64,000 nt of DNA from Chryseobacterium sp. OSA05B (GTDB taxonomy: Bacteria; Bacteroidota; Bacteroidia; Flavobacteriales; Weeksellaceae): NCBI RefSeq assembly GCF_019970065.1, contig NZ_JAHXYH010000001.1, forward strand, positions 1,488,001 through 1,552,000, given 5' to 3'. Positions 8,602-16,311 of the stretch are shown here, piece after piece (within the stretch, counting starts at the first letter, position 1; every line of letters begins with the position of its first letter). The notes under the pieces were generated by a model. The model searched no databases. It saw only the letters and a program-made list of their open reading frames with translations, and was not told the DNA's origin. Made by a program: the position numbers and the translations under genes.

Positions 8602-9075
8602 TTATTGAGGAATTCTCTTGAACGTGTACGTTCTTGTTTTATATACAGTCGGATCCTGAGTCTCTTCTCTTACCGCAAGGTTTAGGGTCACATCATCGAG
8701 GGTCACCACTTTCGCATTGGATGGCTCTACCGTTCCCTGGTATTTGATTACTACAGTTTTTGCACTTTTATCATACGTATAGGTAAAGTTTCTGTCTGAT
8801 TGAATGGCACACTGTGGAGTAACTCCAATAAAATCCCAGTCCGTTCTTTTCCCGGACACCTCAGTATTGAATCTCCATCTGGATTCTTTCTGACAGTCTG
8901 TATACGTAATAAGATCTGAAACAGGCTCTTCACCGGTTTCAACGGTAGTAACCACTTCTTTAAGCGGCTGCCACACCCCTACAAGAGGATATTCCATCTT
9001 ATTATCGCCATCATCATTACATCCTGTAGCTACAAATAATGATAAACCTGCAAATAGTAATGCTAATTTCTTCAT
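8602..9075 (-). CDS. Lipocalin-like lipoprotein
   Basis: This is a 157-residue predicted lipoprotein. It starts MKKLALLFAGLSLFVATGCN, with a lipobox Cys at residue 19. The start at 9075 is preferred over an upstream ATG at 9090, which would add five residues before the signal. The mature part is a small beta-rich domain (LVGVWQPLKEVVTT, SRWRFNTEVSGKRTDW, FTYTYDKSAKTVVIKYQG) typical of the Bacteroidota lipocalin-like family, in which the N-terminal GxW motif is conserved. No ligand can be inferred. It is a single gene with its own terminator. Confidence 0.75.
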   Translation of the reverse strand: MKKLALLFAGLSLFVATGCNDDGDNKMEYPLVGVWQPLKEVVTTVETGEEPVSDLITYTDCQKESRWRFNTEVSGKRTDWDFIGVTPQCAIQSDRNFTYTYDKSAKTVVIKYQGTVEPSNAKVVTLDDVTLNLAVREETQDPTVYKTRTYTFKRIPQ

Positions 9076-9274
9076 ATATAAAATTTTCAAGGGCTAAAAT
9101 TATAATTTTTTTGATTTATAACACCATTTTTTGTGAAAAATTATTTTGATAATCCATATTTCTGAAAATTTTAAAACATTAAGCCTCATAATAGGCGTTA
9201 TTTAACAAATATTGAATCTCAGATACTCTGGAATTTTTATTAAAAAAACTATTTTTGCAGAAAGAAAAACAAAA

Positions 9275-10252
9275 ATGCAAAGTATAACGAAAAATAATTT
9301 TGACTTTATCCGCGTTCTCCTCGCTTTCATTGTCTTTGTAGGACATTTGGGAGCTTTAAGTGACTCCACCCAACTCACTTTTTTAACACATAGTCCTGTA
9401 GAAGTTGCCGTTTTTGCATTTTTCATTGTCAGTGGGTTTCTTATTGCAAGGAGCTACGAAAGATCTTCAAGCCTGAAAAGCTATGTAAAGAAAAGAATCA
9501 ACAGAATTGTTCCTGCTTATTTACTGGTGGTACTTCTCTGCACTGTCCTTTTGAGTCTTGTAAGTACGCTTTCTTTCTCCGATTATTTTGGAAATGTACA
9601 GGTTTATAAATATTTCTTCTGGAATTCTATCTTCATGAACTTCATGGCTCCTTCCCTTCCCGGAGTATTCGGAAATGAGGCGGTCAACGGGGCACTATGG
9701 ACCCTGAAGATTGAAATGTGCTTCTATTTCGTGGTTCCACTGATCTTTCTCTTATTCGGAAAAAACAATAAATACAGAAATATCAGTCTGATCATTCTGT
9801 ATTTCCTCTCTCTGGTGTTTCTTAATTATTTTGATTTGACCGGAAAAGCCTCTGTTTCAAGGCAATTGCCGGGTTCACTGTGCTATTTTATCGGGGGAAT
9901 GCTGATTTATTTTCATTTTGATTTATTTATCAAATATAAAACTCCACTGTTCATCATTGCCATCATTACGGTTTGGATTGATCTGATTCTGCATATCAAA
10001 TTATTCTCGCCTATCATGATCAGTATTATCGTACTGTACATCGCCTATTCACTGAAGTTCCTGAATAATTTCGGAAAATACGGAGATTTCACATACGGTA
10101 TTTATATCTTCCACTTCCCTATTATCAGGGTATTTGCTACGCTTGGACTGTTTGCCAACTACAATCCTTTTTTTATGAGTTTTGTGTGTATGCTGGTGGT
10201 GATTGGAGTGGGAATTGCATCGTGGCATCTTTATGAGAAAAAATTTTTATAA
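9275..10252 (+). CDS. Acyltransferase 3 family membrane protein
   Basis: This 325-residue polytopic protein of the acyltransferase-3 (OafA/OatA) family transfers acyl groups to extracellular sugars or cell-wall components. The first part reads NNFDFIRVLLAFIVFVGHLG, with the expected His in the first helix and R-x10-H spacing. SGFLIARSYERSSSLKSYVKKR follows, including the SGFL motif, and about ten hydrophobic helices run to the end. The start at 9275 (MQSITKNN) is chosen because the 21 codons before it cover a likely -7 box (TATTTTTG at 9250-9257). It is followed 23 bases later by a glycosyltransferase gene, suggesting a shared role in decorating surface glycans. Confidence 0.88.
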   Translation: MQSITKNNFDFIRVLLAFIVFVGHLGALSDSTQLTFLTHSPVEVAVFAFFIVSGFLIARSYERSSSLKSYVKKRINRIVPAYLLVVLLCTVLLSLVSTLSFSDYFGNVQVYKYFFWNSIFMNFMAPSLPGVFGNEAVNGALWTLKIEMCFYFVVPLIFLLFGKNNKYRNISLIILYFLSLVFLNYFDLTGKASVSRQLPGSLCYFIGGMLIYFHFDLFIKYKTPLFIIAIITVWIDLILHIKLFSPIMISIIVLYIAYSLKFLNNFGKYGDFTYGIYIFHFPIIRVFATLGLFANYNPFFMSFVCMLVVIGVGIASWHLYEKKFL

Positions 10253-10275
10253 TTTTACCCTCATTAAATTCACAA

Positions 10276-11031
10276 ATGAAAGACCTTGTTTCCATCATCA
10301 CTCCCTGTTACAATTCTGCTGAATTCATCGAAGAAACGATACAGTCTGTTTTAAACCAAACCTATGAAAACTGGGAATGGCTGATTACAGATGATCTTTC
10401 CAAAGACAATACCGTAGACCTTATAAGAAAATACAATGATCCGAGGATAAAGTTGCAGGTTCTTGAGAAAAACGGTGGTGCAGGAAATGCAAGGAACAAT
10501 AGCCTGGAAAGAGCCACAGGACGATATATCGCCTTTTTGGATTCCGATGATTTCTGGTATCCCGAATATCTGGAAACCATGACCGATTATATGCAGGAAA
10601 ACAATGCAGAACTGGTTTACTGTAACTATTCAAGATGTAATGAGCAGCTGCAGCCTGTTTTAAAGGACTTTTTAGCAGATACAGTAGTCACTTTCTCCAA
10701 TCTTCTGAAAACATGCAGACTGGCGCCGGTTTCTACAATGTACGATACCAAAAGAGTCGGGAAATTTTTATTTCCGGTAAAAAGCAAAAGGGAAGATCAC
10801 GTAATGTGGCTGAACCTTTTAAAAGTAATTCCGGAAGGAATGCCCATCAATAAGACTCTGGCGAAATACAGAATGCGTGAGAACAGTGTTTCCCGAAAGA
10901 AAAAAAACATCATCAAAGATCAGTATCTGGTCTATAAAGACTTTATGGGGTTTTCTACTGTAAAATCTCTTTATTACACGGCTAATTGGGCAGTGAACGG
11001 ATTTCTGAAATATTCTAAAATATTCAATTAA
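10276..11031 (+). CDS. Glycosyltransferase family 2
   Basis: This 251-residue GT-A enzyme begins with the nucleotide-sugar binding fold (SIITPCYNSAEFIEETIQSV). The metal-binding DXD-type motif lies in AFLDSDDFWYPEYLE at about residues 88-102. A hydrophilic acceptor-binding half follows (KREDHVMWLNLLK). It is close in type to WcaA/lipopolysaccharide side-chain transferases; sugar and acceptor cannot be read from sequence. It lies downstream of the acyltransferase and its stop overlaps the next start by one base (TAATG), so all three are probably co-transcribed. Confidence 0.9.
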   Translation: MKDLVSIITPCYNSAEFIEETIQSVLNQTYENWEWLITDDLSKDNTVDLIRKYNDPRIKLQVLEKNGGAGNARNNSLERATGRYIAFLDSDDFWYPEYLETMTDYMQENNAELVYCNYSRCNEQLQPVLKDFLADTVVTFSNLLKTCRLAPVSTMYDTKRVGKFLFPVKSKREDHVMWLNLLKVIPEGMPINKTLAKYRMRENSVSRKKKNIIKDQYLVYKDFMGFSTVKSLYYTANWAVNGFLKYSKIFN

Positions 11032-11657
11032 TGGAGTACTCAAAAGAGTTTAAAGCAGCTTTGAGTGCTTTTTCAAATGTAGAAAAAGACCGTCTTATTT
11101 TCAGATTGCTGAAAAAGGATAAACTTTTGTCTAAAAAACTGTATTTCGAACTGATCGATCAGGAAACGACGGATGACAAGAGAAATGCTATGGAAGAAAA
11201 TGTAGCAGAGCAGGTTCTTCTCGCATCAAAGTATGTGGGAAATGCAAAATATTTCCTGACTATCATCCGAAAACTGAGTGCAGAAATAACGGAACACATC
11301 AAAATAACAACGGATAAATTCGGGGAGGTTTCCCTGAATATTTTGCTGGTGAACAGAATTCTGGATTCTAACAGCGACTTCAGCAGACAGCGCTTTGACA
11401 ATGTTTACAAGCTCTATATTTACATTATCAATAAAGTATTCAAAGCTTTGGTTTTAACGAAAAAACTGGATGAAGATTACTGGATGGAAATCGATGAACT
11501 TCTGAGAGACACTCACCAAAAAATTTCTGAGAATCATTATCTGCAGAAACTCTGTATCAATAATGGTTTAGACCTCAGCTGGCTTGAATCTGACCGTATT
11601 CCTGAGGATATAGAACAGATTATGAAGGACACGAAAAGTCAGGGGTTTTTGAGATAA
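11031..11657 (+). CDS. Hypothetical helical protein
   Basis: This 208-residue soluble protein is predicted mostly alpha-helical, with no signal peptide or membrane segment. It begins MEYSKEFKAALSAFSNVEKDRLIFRL and ends with an Asp/Glu-rich tail. I recall DUF6155-type uncharacterised proteins of similar style in Chryseobacterium but cannot assign a family securely. It overlaps the upstream glycosyltransferase gene by one base. No catalytic motif is visible. Confidence 0.7.
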   Translation: MEYSKEFKAALSAFSNVEKDRLIFRLLKKDKLLSKKLYFELIDQETTDDKRNAMEENVAEQVLLASKYVGNAKYFLTIIRKLSAEITEHIKITTDKFGEVSLNILLVNRILDSNSDFSRQRFDNVYKLYIYIINKVFKALVLTKKLDEDYWMEIDELLRDTHQKISENHYLQKLCINNGLDLSWLESDRIPEDIEQIMKDTKSQGFLR

Positions 11658-11966
11658 AGATTTTAGATGCTAGATTTCAGATATCAGACATGAGACTTTT
11701 CTTAGATTAAAATGTCAATGGTGAGTTTTAGGTGGCAGATATTAGGCAGCAGGTTGTAGGGATTTTGCTGGAGGTTGAAATTTTGGTCTTTTGATTTTAG
11801 TCAAGAATCAAGATTTCAGATAAAGGACGATAATTCATTAGCTTAATGACTAGCAACCAGTAACTGACAACCAAAATTCATCCTCAAACTCTCCGAATCT
11901 CAAACCCGAGCTCCGCATCCCGAAACTCTAAAATACTCTGACCCTAAAACTCTCCTACTCTAAAAC
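11658..11966. repeat. Gene-free gap filled with degenerate word repeats
   Basis: This 309-base gap between convergent genes has no credible gene. The left part repeats variants of agatttcagatatcagac and ggcagatattaggcagcag. The right part (about 11880-11960) repeats aactctccgaatctcaaac, gaaactctaaaatactctg and aaaactctcctactctaaa. The words are similar but never identical, unlike a true tandem array or a CRISPR. Confidence 0.6.
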
Positions 11967-13196
11967 TTAAGATATTTTCTGAAGAATAAGTTGAGTCGCA
12001 TCAGGCTTGCCATCAACGAACTTCCGGGCATTGTCTGACATTCCCTTTAGCTCTTCCTCATTATTGAAGAGAAACAAAACAAAATCTGCCGCCGCATATT
12101 CCTCGGCAAAAGATTTCCCGCCTTCTGCTGTGATCAGGTCATCTGCTTCAGGATTTTTCCTGTAATGATTTCCAAAGATCACAGGTACACCGAATGTTGC
12201 CGCTTCCAGGATATTGTGCAGCCCCGAATCATGAAAACCACCGCCTACAACAGCCACATCTGCATAGGAATATAATTTTGATAACAGACCGATGCTGTCG
12301 ATGATTAAAACCGGATATTCAGAAACCGGAAGCTCAGCATTATTTATTGCGCTGTAGAGTAATGCATCAGGGAAAATATTTCTTAAATGTTCCACTCTTT
12401 TCAGATCATGAGGAGCAATGATTAATTTTAAATCTGCATTCATTTTAGAAATTGTGGCTGCAATTTTTTCCTCTGCCTGCCAGGAACTCCCGAAAACTAT
12501 CGCCTGACGATCTCCCAGAAATTCTGAAATAAAATCCACATGATTCTCACGTATTCTCAGCTGTTTTACCCTGTCGAATCTCGTATCTCCCGTCACCGAA
12601 GAATTACTGAGACCTATACTTTTAGCCAATGCAAAAGAAAATTCTGTTTGGTGAAAAAACCAGTCTACATTTTTCTTGAGCTGCTTGACAAACCATTTCC
12701 CGTAGGAAGTAAAAAAAGCCTGTCTTTCATAGAACAAAGCGGAGATCACATAGATCTTAGCGCCATGCTGTTTCAGCTCAGCCAGAAGATGATACCAATA
12801 ATCGTATTTAACAGTGAAAAATATTTCGGGATCAAATTGAGATATAAATTCTTTTATGGCACTTTTTTTATCGAAGGGAAGGTAGCAGATCACATCCGCG
12901 ATATGTTTCTTTTTTACCACATTTTCATAGCCTGAAGGAGAAAAGAAGGACACAAGGATTTTATGGGCTGGAAATTTCTCTTTCAGTTTTTCCAAAACCG
13001 GCAGTCCCTGCTCGTATTCACCGAGACTGGCAGCATGCATCCAGATCACCTTATCTGATGGTGAAAATGCTGCTTTTACCTTATTTAAAGACTGTTTTCT
13101 TCCTTCAACTCCTTTTTTAGTTTTATCATTAAACAAAGAAAAAGCTTTCATTCCGAAAATGAGAAGACTGACAAATATGTTGTATAGGAAAGACAT
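11967..13196 (-). CDS. waaA: 3-deoxy-D-manno-octulosonic acid (Kdo) transferase
   Basis: This 409-residue GT30 enzyme transfers Kdo to the lipid A precursor at the inner membrane. The N-terminus has an anchoring hydrophobic stretch (YNIFVSLLIFGMKAFSLF). The family motif VIWMHAASLGEYEQGLP at about 49-65 contains the catalytic Glu. The C-terminal GT-B half carries VVGGGFHDSGLHNILEAATF at about 315-334 and VPVIFGNHYRKNPEA. Length fits the family. It heads or stands apart from the cupin/DUF1648 genes 5 bases upstream on the same strand. Confidence 0.94.
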   Translation of the reverse strand: MSFLYNIFVSLLIFGMKAFSLFNDKTKKGVEGRKQSLNKVKAAFSPSDKVIWMHAASLGEYEQGLPVLEKLKEKFPAHKILVSFFSPSGYENVVKKKHIADVICYLPFDKKSAIKEFISQFDPEIFFTVKYDYWYHLLAELKQHGAKIYVISALFYERQAFFTSYGKWFVKQLKKNVDWFFHQTEFSFALAKSIGLSNSSVTGDTRFDRVKQLRIRENHVDFISEFLGDRQAIVFGSSWQAEEKIAATISKMNADLKLIIAPHDLKRVEHLRNIFPDALLYSAINNAELPVSEYPVLIIDSIGLLSKLYSYADVAVVGGGFHDSGLHNILEAATFGVPVIFGNHYRKNPEADDLITAEGGKSFAEEYAAADFVLFLFNNEEELKGMSDNARKFVDGKPDATQLILQKIS

Positions 13197-13201
13197 CTTA
13201 G

Positions 13202-13546
13202 TTATTTTTCAATTTCAATTCGGTCGTTATGGGTAGACGGGCTGGAAATGACAAGAAATTCCAGATCATCCTGAGATTCATTGGAAATATAGTGTTTTGA
13301 TTGAGGCTGAACGGAAATACTTTCTCCCGCCTTGACAGAAAACTTTTCATCATTAATATCAAATACCGCTTCCCCTTTTAAAATATAAAAAACCTGTTCT
13401 GCCAGTTCGTGGAAATGCATTTTCTCAGATGTTCCGACGGGCATTTTTTCCTGTTTTACGGAAAGATTTAGGGAATCATTGAGAACCCAGCTGTCACAGC
13501 CGTTTCCCCAGATATAATGCGCTGAATGAGTTTTAGAATGTATCAT
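13202..13546 (-). CDS. Cupin-domain protein
   Basis: This 114-residue single-domain cupin has the first motif in EKMHFHELAEQVFYILKGEA, with H-x-H and a downstream Glu as metal ligands. The second motif is SVQPQSKHYISNES with its His. The substrate is unknown. Its start overlaps the stop of the DUF1648 gene by four bases (ATGA), and it ends 5 bases before the Kdo-transferase gene, so the three are co-transcribed. Confidence 0.85.
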   Translation of the reverse strand: MIHSKTHSAHYIWGNGCDSWVLNDSLNLSVKQEKMPVGTSEKMHFHELAEQVFYILKGEAVFDINDEKFSVKAGESISVQPQSKHYISNESQDDLEFLVISSPSTHNDRIEIEK

Positions 13547-14010
13547 TTGAATATCGCTACAAAAGTAAAAACCAACATCAAACTTCCGATCACTGATAAA
13601 ATAGCTGTAGATAACGGAACTCTAGGTTTAACATTTTCATCAAAGGCATACCGGAACATATAATCCTGTCCATTCATAAAGATCAGCATCACCAATACAA
13701 ACAGCCATCTTAGAAAAATTTCCATAATCAGGAACTGAGCATATTTATTCTTATCCGTAATATCGACTGGAAAATTGGCCGTTTCCGGATGTCTTAATGC
13801 ATAGGCAAAAAAACAAAATAAAGCCGTCCCAATAACCGGAGTAAAAAAAGAATATATTTTGCTACCGAAGTTATCTGCTTTTCCGTCAAAATCGAAATGG
13901 ACGGGAATTTTTTCAGGAAGAGTTTTGTAATGTTTAAGCGTAAACCACCAGAAAAAAACTACCAATCCGAAATTAAAAATATCAAAGGCTGTAAAAATAA
14001 GATTCTCCAT
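13543..14010 (-). CDS. DUF1648 membrane protein
   Basis: This 155-residue protein has four hydrophobic helices and the DUF1648 signature between the first two: LPEKIPVHFDFDGKADNFGS at about residues 32-51. The family occurs as a small membrane domain with no established biochemical function (some relatives resemble SdpI-type immunity proteins). It overlaps the cupin gene by four bases; the NlpC/P60 gene upstream ends 17 bases away. Confidence 0.82.
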   Translation of the reverse strand: MENLIFTAFDIFNFGLVVFFWWFTLKHYKTLPEKIPVHFDFDGKADNFGSKIYSFFTPVIGTALFCFFAYALRHPETANFPVDITDKNKYAQFLIMEIFLRWLFVLVMLIFMNGQDYMFRYAFDENVKPRVPLSTAILSVIGSLMLVFTFVAIFK

Positions 14011-14027
14011 TCCGACCGTATTTAAGG

Positions 14028-14744
14028 CTAGAGCATGTTTTTAATCACTCTCAGCTTATGCGTATGTTTATTCATTTCTTTGTTAAAGATCCCTGTGGAA
14101 TCCAGAATATCTATCCTTACTTTTCCTGAGGCATGAATAATCCTTTGGTTATCCAGCATAATCCCTACGTGAATAATTTTCCCTTCAGGATTCTCAAAAA
14201 ATGCTAAATCACCCGGCTGACTCTCTTCAACAAAAGTTAAAGGTACACCAACTTCTGCCTGCTGATAAGTGTCTCTCGGTAATTTTATATCATGAATTTT
14301 ATAGACCAGCTGTGTAAAACCGGAACAGTCTACCGCAAAAAAACTTTTGCCGCCCCAAAGATAAGGTACATTAAGGAATTCCTTGGCTGCCAAAGCAATA
14401 CTTTCACGGAGATCATGACTTCTTCTTGAAGCCACTACCGGAAATTCTACTTCAGACCCCATTGAAAGAAGGGTTTTCCCATCTTTCATCAGTACTGAAG
14501 AAAAATCCTCAGTCACCACGGTCACTTTTCTTTTGGCTAAATCCTCGTCTGTTACAGATCTCAGCTGCTTGGTATCCATCCATCCTTCATACCCGTCATA
14601 ATGCATCTTTATTTTGGTCCAGTTTTTATTCACTTCCAAAATATCAGCACTTTCTCCAAACAATATTTCCGTAACAATTTCCGCTTTGTCAGAACCTTCT
14701 GCGCGGACCGGTGCTACTGTAACGTTACAAATTCCTTTATTCAT
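14028..14744 (-). CDS. NlpC/P60 (C40) peptidase with SH3-like domain
   Basis: This 238-residue protein is a putative gamma-D-glutamyl-diamino-acid endopeptidase acting on peptidoglycan peptides. An N-terminal SH3b-like region at about 1-70 contains WTKIKMHYDGYEGWMDTKQL. The C-terminal papain-like domain has the catalytic Cys in WGGKSFFAVDCSGFTQLVYK (about 155). The catalytic His is in GKIIHVGIML, and a further conserved His is in RIIHASGKV. No clear signal peptide is seen, as in dipeptidyl-peptidase VI-type members, which are cytoplasmic recyclers. The leader holds an imperfect palindrome. Confidence 0.9.
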   Translation of the reverse strand: MNKGICNVTVAPVRAEGSDKAEIVTEILFGESADILEVNKNWTKIKMHYDGYEGWMDTKQLRSVTDEDLAKRKVTVVTEDFSSVLMKDGKTLLSMGSEVEFPVVASRRSHDLRESIALAAKEFLNVPYLWGGKSFFAVDCSGFTQLVYKIHDIKLPRDTYQQAEVGVPLTFVEESQPGDLAFFENPEGKIIHVGIMLDNQRIIHASGKVRIDILDSTGIFNKEMNKHTHKLRVIKNML

Positions 14745-14747
14745 AAT

Positions 14748-14827
14748 TTTTTAGATGATAGATTTCAGACAACAGATTTCAGATTTACTGAAACTTGTCT
14801 GATATCTGTTGTCTTGTATCTTGTGTC
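14748..14827. repeat. Word repeat folding into a long inverted repeat
   Basis: The gap between the NlpC/P60 and O-methyltransferase genes contains AGACAACAGATTTCAGA (from 14767) and its near-perfect reverse complement TCTGATATCTGTTGTCT (ending 14814): 16 of 17 positions pair around a loop of about 14 bases. The outer words are of the agatttcagac type seen elsewhere. It could end O-methyltransferase transcripts, though there is no clean T run. Confidence 0.6.
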
Positions 14828-15475
14828 TTATTTCCTTCTCAGAAAATTCACTCCATCACGCAAAGGTAAAATAAGATTTTCAAAATCGTCATCTTTTGCG
14901 ATCAAATCATTCAGTTCTTTGATGATCCGGGTGGATCTCTGTTTTGGATTTTCTTCCAGTACTTTACCGTACCACAAAACATTATCAAACATCACTACAG
15001 AACCTGATTTTGTTCTGGGCTTGATCAATCTGAAATATTCTGCATAATTCTCTTTGTCGGCATCTATAAAGATAAGATCAAAAATCTGATCGGTTTCTTT
15101 TAAAAACTCTTTAGCGTCCTGAAGTTTAAAATCAATCTGTCCTGCAAATTCACTTTCTTCAAAATATTTTTTGGGAAGATAAGCCAGATCCTCATTAACG
15201 TCCAGCGTGGTTATTTTCCCGTCTTTGGCCAGCCCTGCTGTCAGACAAAGAGTAGCATATCCTGTAAAAGTTCCTATTTCCAATACATTTTTAGGCTGAA
15301 TCATTTGAGAAATAATTGTTAGAAGCCTTCCCTGCTGATACCCTGATATCATATGCGGTTGCGTGGTTTTCTGGTAGGTCTCTCTTCTCAGTTTTCTCAG
15401 AATTTCAGGCTCTGAGGAAGCATGTGTTTCCAGATACCGGTCCATTTCAGGATTCTTTTCTTCAAAAAAGCTCAT
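14828..15475 (-). CDS. O-methyltransferase (SAM-dependent)
   Basis: This 215-residue class I methyltransferase of the catechol-O-methyltransferase-like (methyltransf_3) family has motif I in NVLEIGTFTGYATLCLTAGL at about 59-78. The acidic motif is in DLIFIDADKENYAEYFRLIK at about 134-153, and GSVVMFDNVLWYGKV gives the metal-binding Asp-Asn. Members methylate small catechols or similar phenolics with a divalent metal; the true substrate is unknown. The gene lies downstream of the six-Cys peptide gene but is separated from it by a hairpin. Confidence 0.9.
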   Translation of the reverse strand: MSFFEEKNPEMDRYLETHASSEPEILRKLRRETYQKTTQPHMISGYQQGRLLTIISQMIQPKNVLEIGTFTGYATLCLTAGLAKDGKITTLDVNEDLAYLPKKYFEESEFAGQIDFKLQDAKEFLKETDQIFDLIFIDADKENYAEYFRLIKPRTKSGSVVMFDNVLWYGKVLEENPKQRSTRIIKELNDLIAKDDDFENLILPLRDGVNFLRRK

Positions 15476-15540
15476 AAAATTTTAATTTAAACAAATTTAA
15501 TCATTTTAAAATTCACTATTTCTATTCAGCATTTCATAAG

Positions 15541-15572
15541 AAAGGAGAGAAATTAATTTCCCTCCTTTTTTT
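15541..15572. terminator. Hairpin between peptide gene and O-methyltransferase
   Basis: AAAGGAGAGAAATT and AATTTCCCTCCTTT form an inverted repeat with one mismatch. On the plus strand it is followed by T8; on the minus strand by TTTCTT. It lies about 25 bases after the stop of the six-Cys peptide gene. Confidence 0.55.
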
Positions 15573-15593
15573 TCAAATATACTTGCTTCTCTA

Positions 15594-15746
15594 TTACAAG
15601 GCTATACAATACTCACCTGGTGTACCGCATACCCAACCCGGGCAACAGTCTCTGGTTACACGGCAAATGATCTGTGGATTACAATTTCTCACAGCACCCT
15701 GAACATTTTTCATTTGTCCTCTTGAAAGTTTTTTTAGATTTTTCAT
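15594..15746 (-). CDS. Six-cysteine bacteriocin-like peptide with double-glycine-type leader
   Basis: This unlisted 50-residue reading frame starts MKNLKKLSRGQMKNVQGA, which matches the LSxxxLxxVxGG/GA leader type cleaved by C39 peptidase-transporters. The remaining 32 residues hold six cysteines at 22, 28, 34, 35, 40 and 47, giving the spacing C-x5-C-x5-CC-x4-C-x6-C. That pattern resembles inhibitor cystine-knot miniproteins. Small peptides with MKNLKKLS leaders are often called bacteriocin-like in Chryseobacterium; function is unproven. No transporter or modification enzyme lies next to it. The AT-rich upstream region should carry its promoter but no consensus was found. Confidence 0.75.
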   Translation of the reverse strand: MKNLKKLSRGQMKNVQGAVRNCNPQIICRVTRDCCPGWVCGTPGEYCIAL

Positions 15747-16030
15747 ATTTTTTAGTTTAGTATTAATTTCCTACTCTTTAAGATTTTCGGACACCTCTAT
15801 TATTTCTCTTTATGGAGATTTAAATATAAACATTCTTTTAAAATAAATAATAGAATTAATAAAAACTAGTTTTCATTTATCACATTAACAAAAGATACCA
15901 AATCCATATTATTTGAATGAAAATGCGCATTAACGGCTGTTTTTCCCATGCAAAGGAAAATACCGATTAGCTGACAAATTCATGACTCCGGGAAAACCAC
16001 GGTACAAAATACCGGGAAAATACGGATATG

Positions 16031-16057
16031 TTTGTGTTCAACATAGTTATACATTTG
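16031..16057 (+). promoter_or_regulatory. Promoter of the small transcript at 16.06-16.29 kb
   Basis: TTTG at 16031-16034 and TACATTTG at 16050-16057 match the Bacteroidota -33/-7 elements. The spacer is 15 bases, slightly below the usual 17-23. Transcription would start near 16063. Confidence 0.5.
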
Positions 16058-16095
16058 CAGAGAACAAGGGGTAAAAACACTAAGAAAAAAAGGAA

Positions 16096-16251
16096 ATGAA
16101 TGCAGGGGGAAAACTAAATAACACTGAGAATCAGAAGACCGCAGGGCCACTAGGCAAGGCGGATTCTTCGTCTAAAAAAACTAAGACGCAAATATCCAAT
16201 TCATTTTTTCAACGAATTATTTCACTATTGAAAAAAGAAGAATTAATTTGA
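16096..16251 (+). CDS. Possible 51-residue peptide within the small transcript
   Basis: An ATG preceded by AAAAAAAGGAA opens a 51-residue frame beginning MNAGGKLNNTENQKTAGPLG and ending SFFQRIISLLKKEELI. The composition is low-complexity polar, then a short amphipathic helix. It has no recognised family. It shares the promoter and terminator of the candidate RNA, and the strong pairing in its middle fits an RNA better than a gene, so coding is doubtful. Confidence 0.3.
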   Translation: MNAGGKLNNTENQKTAGPLGKADSSSKKTKTQISNSFFQRIISLLKKEELI

Positions 16252-16253
16252 TT

Positions 16254-16293
16254 AAAAAAATAAATCCCGAATGGCTTCGGGATTTATTTTTTT
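16254..16293. terminator. Bidirectional terminator
   Basis: A perfect 18-base inverted repeat, AAAAAAATAAATCCCGAA and TTCGGGATTTATTTTTTT around TGGC. It ends both the plus-strand small transcript and the minus-strand ompA-type gene. Confidence 0.92.
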
Positions 16294-16311
16294 GGGTATG
16301 TTGGGTTTCAA

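Larger units (their letters stand above)
16063..16293 (+). ncRNA. Candidate structured small RNA (or tiny mRNA)
   Basis: About 230 bases lie between a consensus promoter and a perfect terminator. The centre folds as a nested stem: GAAG/CTTC, then CCGC/GCGG, then GCC/GGC around ACTA (about 16135-16171). A second hairpin CGTCT/AGACG follows at about 16170-16190. Flanking ATGAAT (from 16096) and ATTCAT (about 16199) could close the molecule. I recognise neither tmRNA, RNase P RNA nor SRP RNA motifs; 6S-like RNA is a possibility that a covariance search could settle. It overlaps the small reading frame at 16096-16251. Confidence 0.4.

Noticed and set aside
16063..16293. tmRNA, RNase P RNA or SRP RNA as the identity of the small transcript
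   Set aside because: Hallmark motifs were not seen: no tRNA-like ends or CCA for tmRNA, no conserved RNase P core, and no GGAA-tetraloop SRP domain IV.
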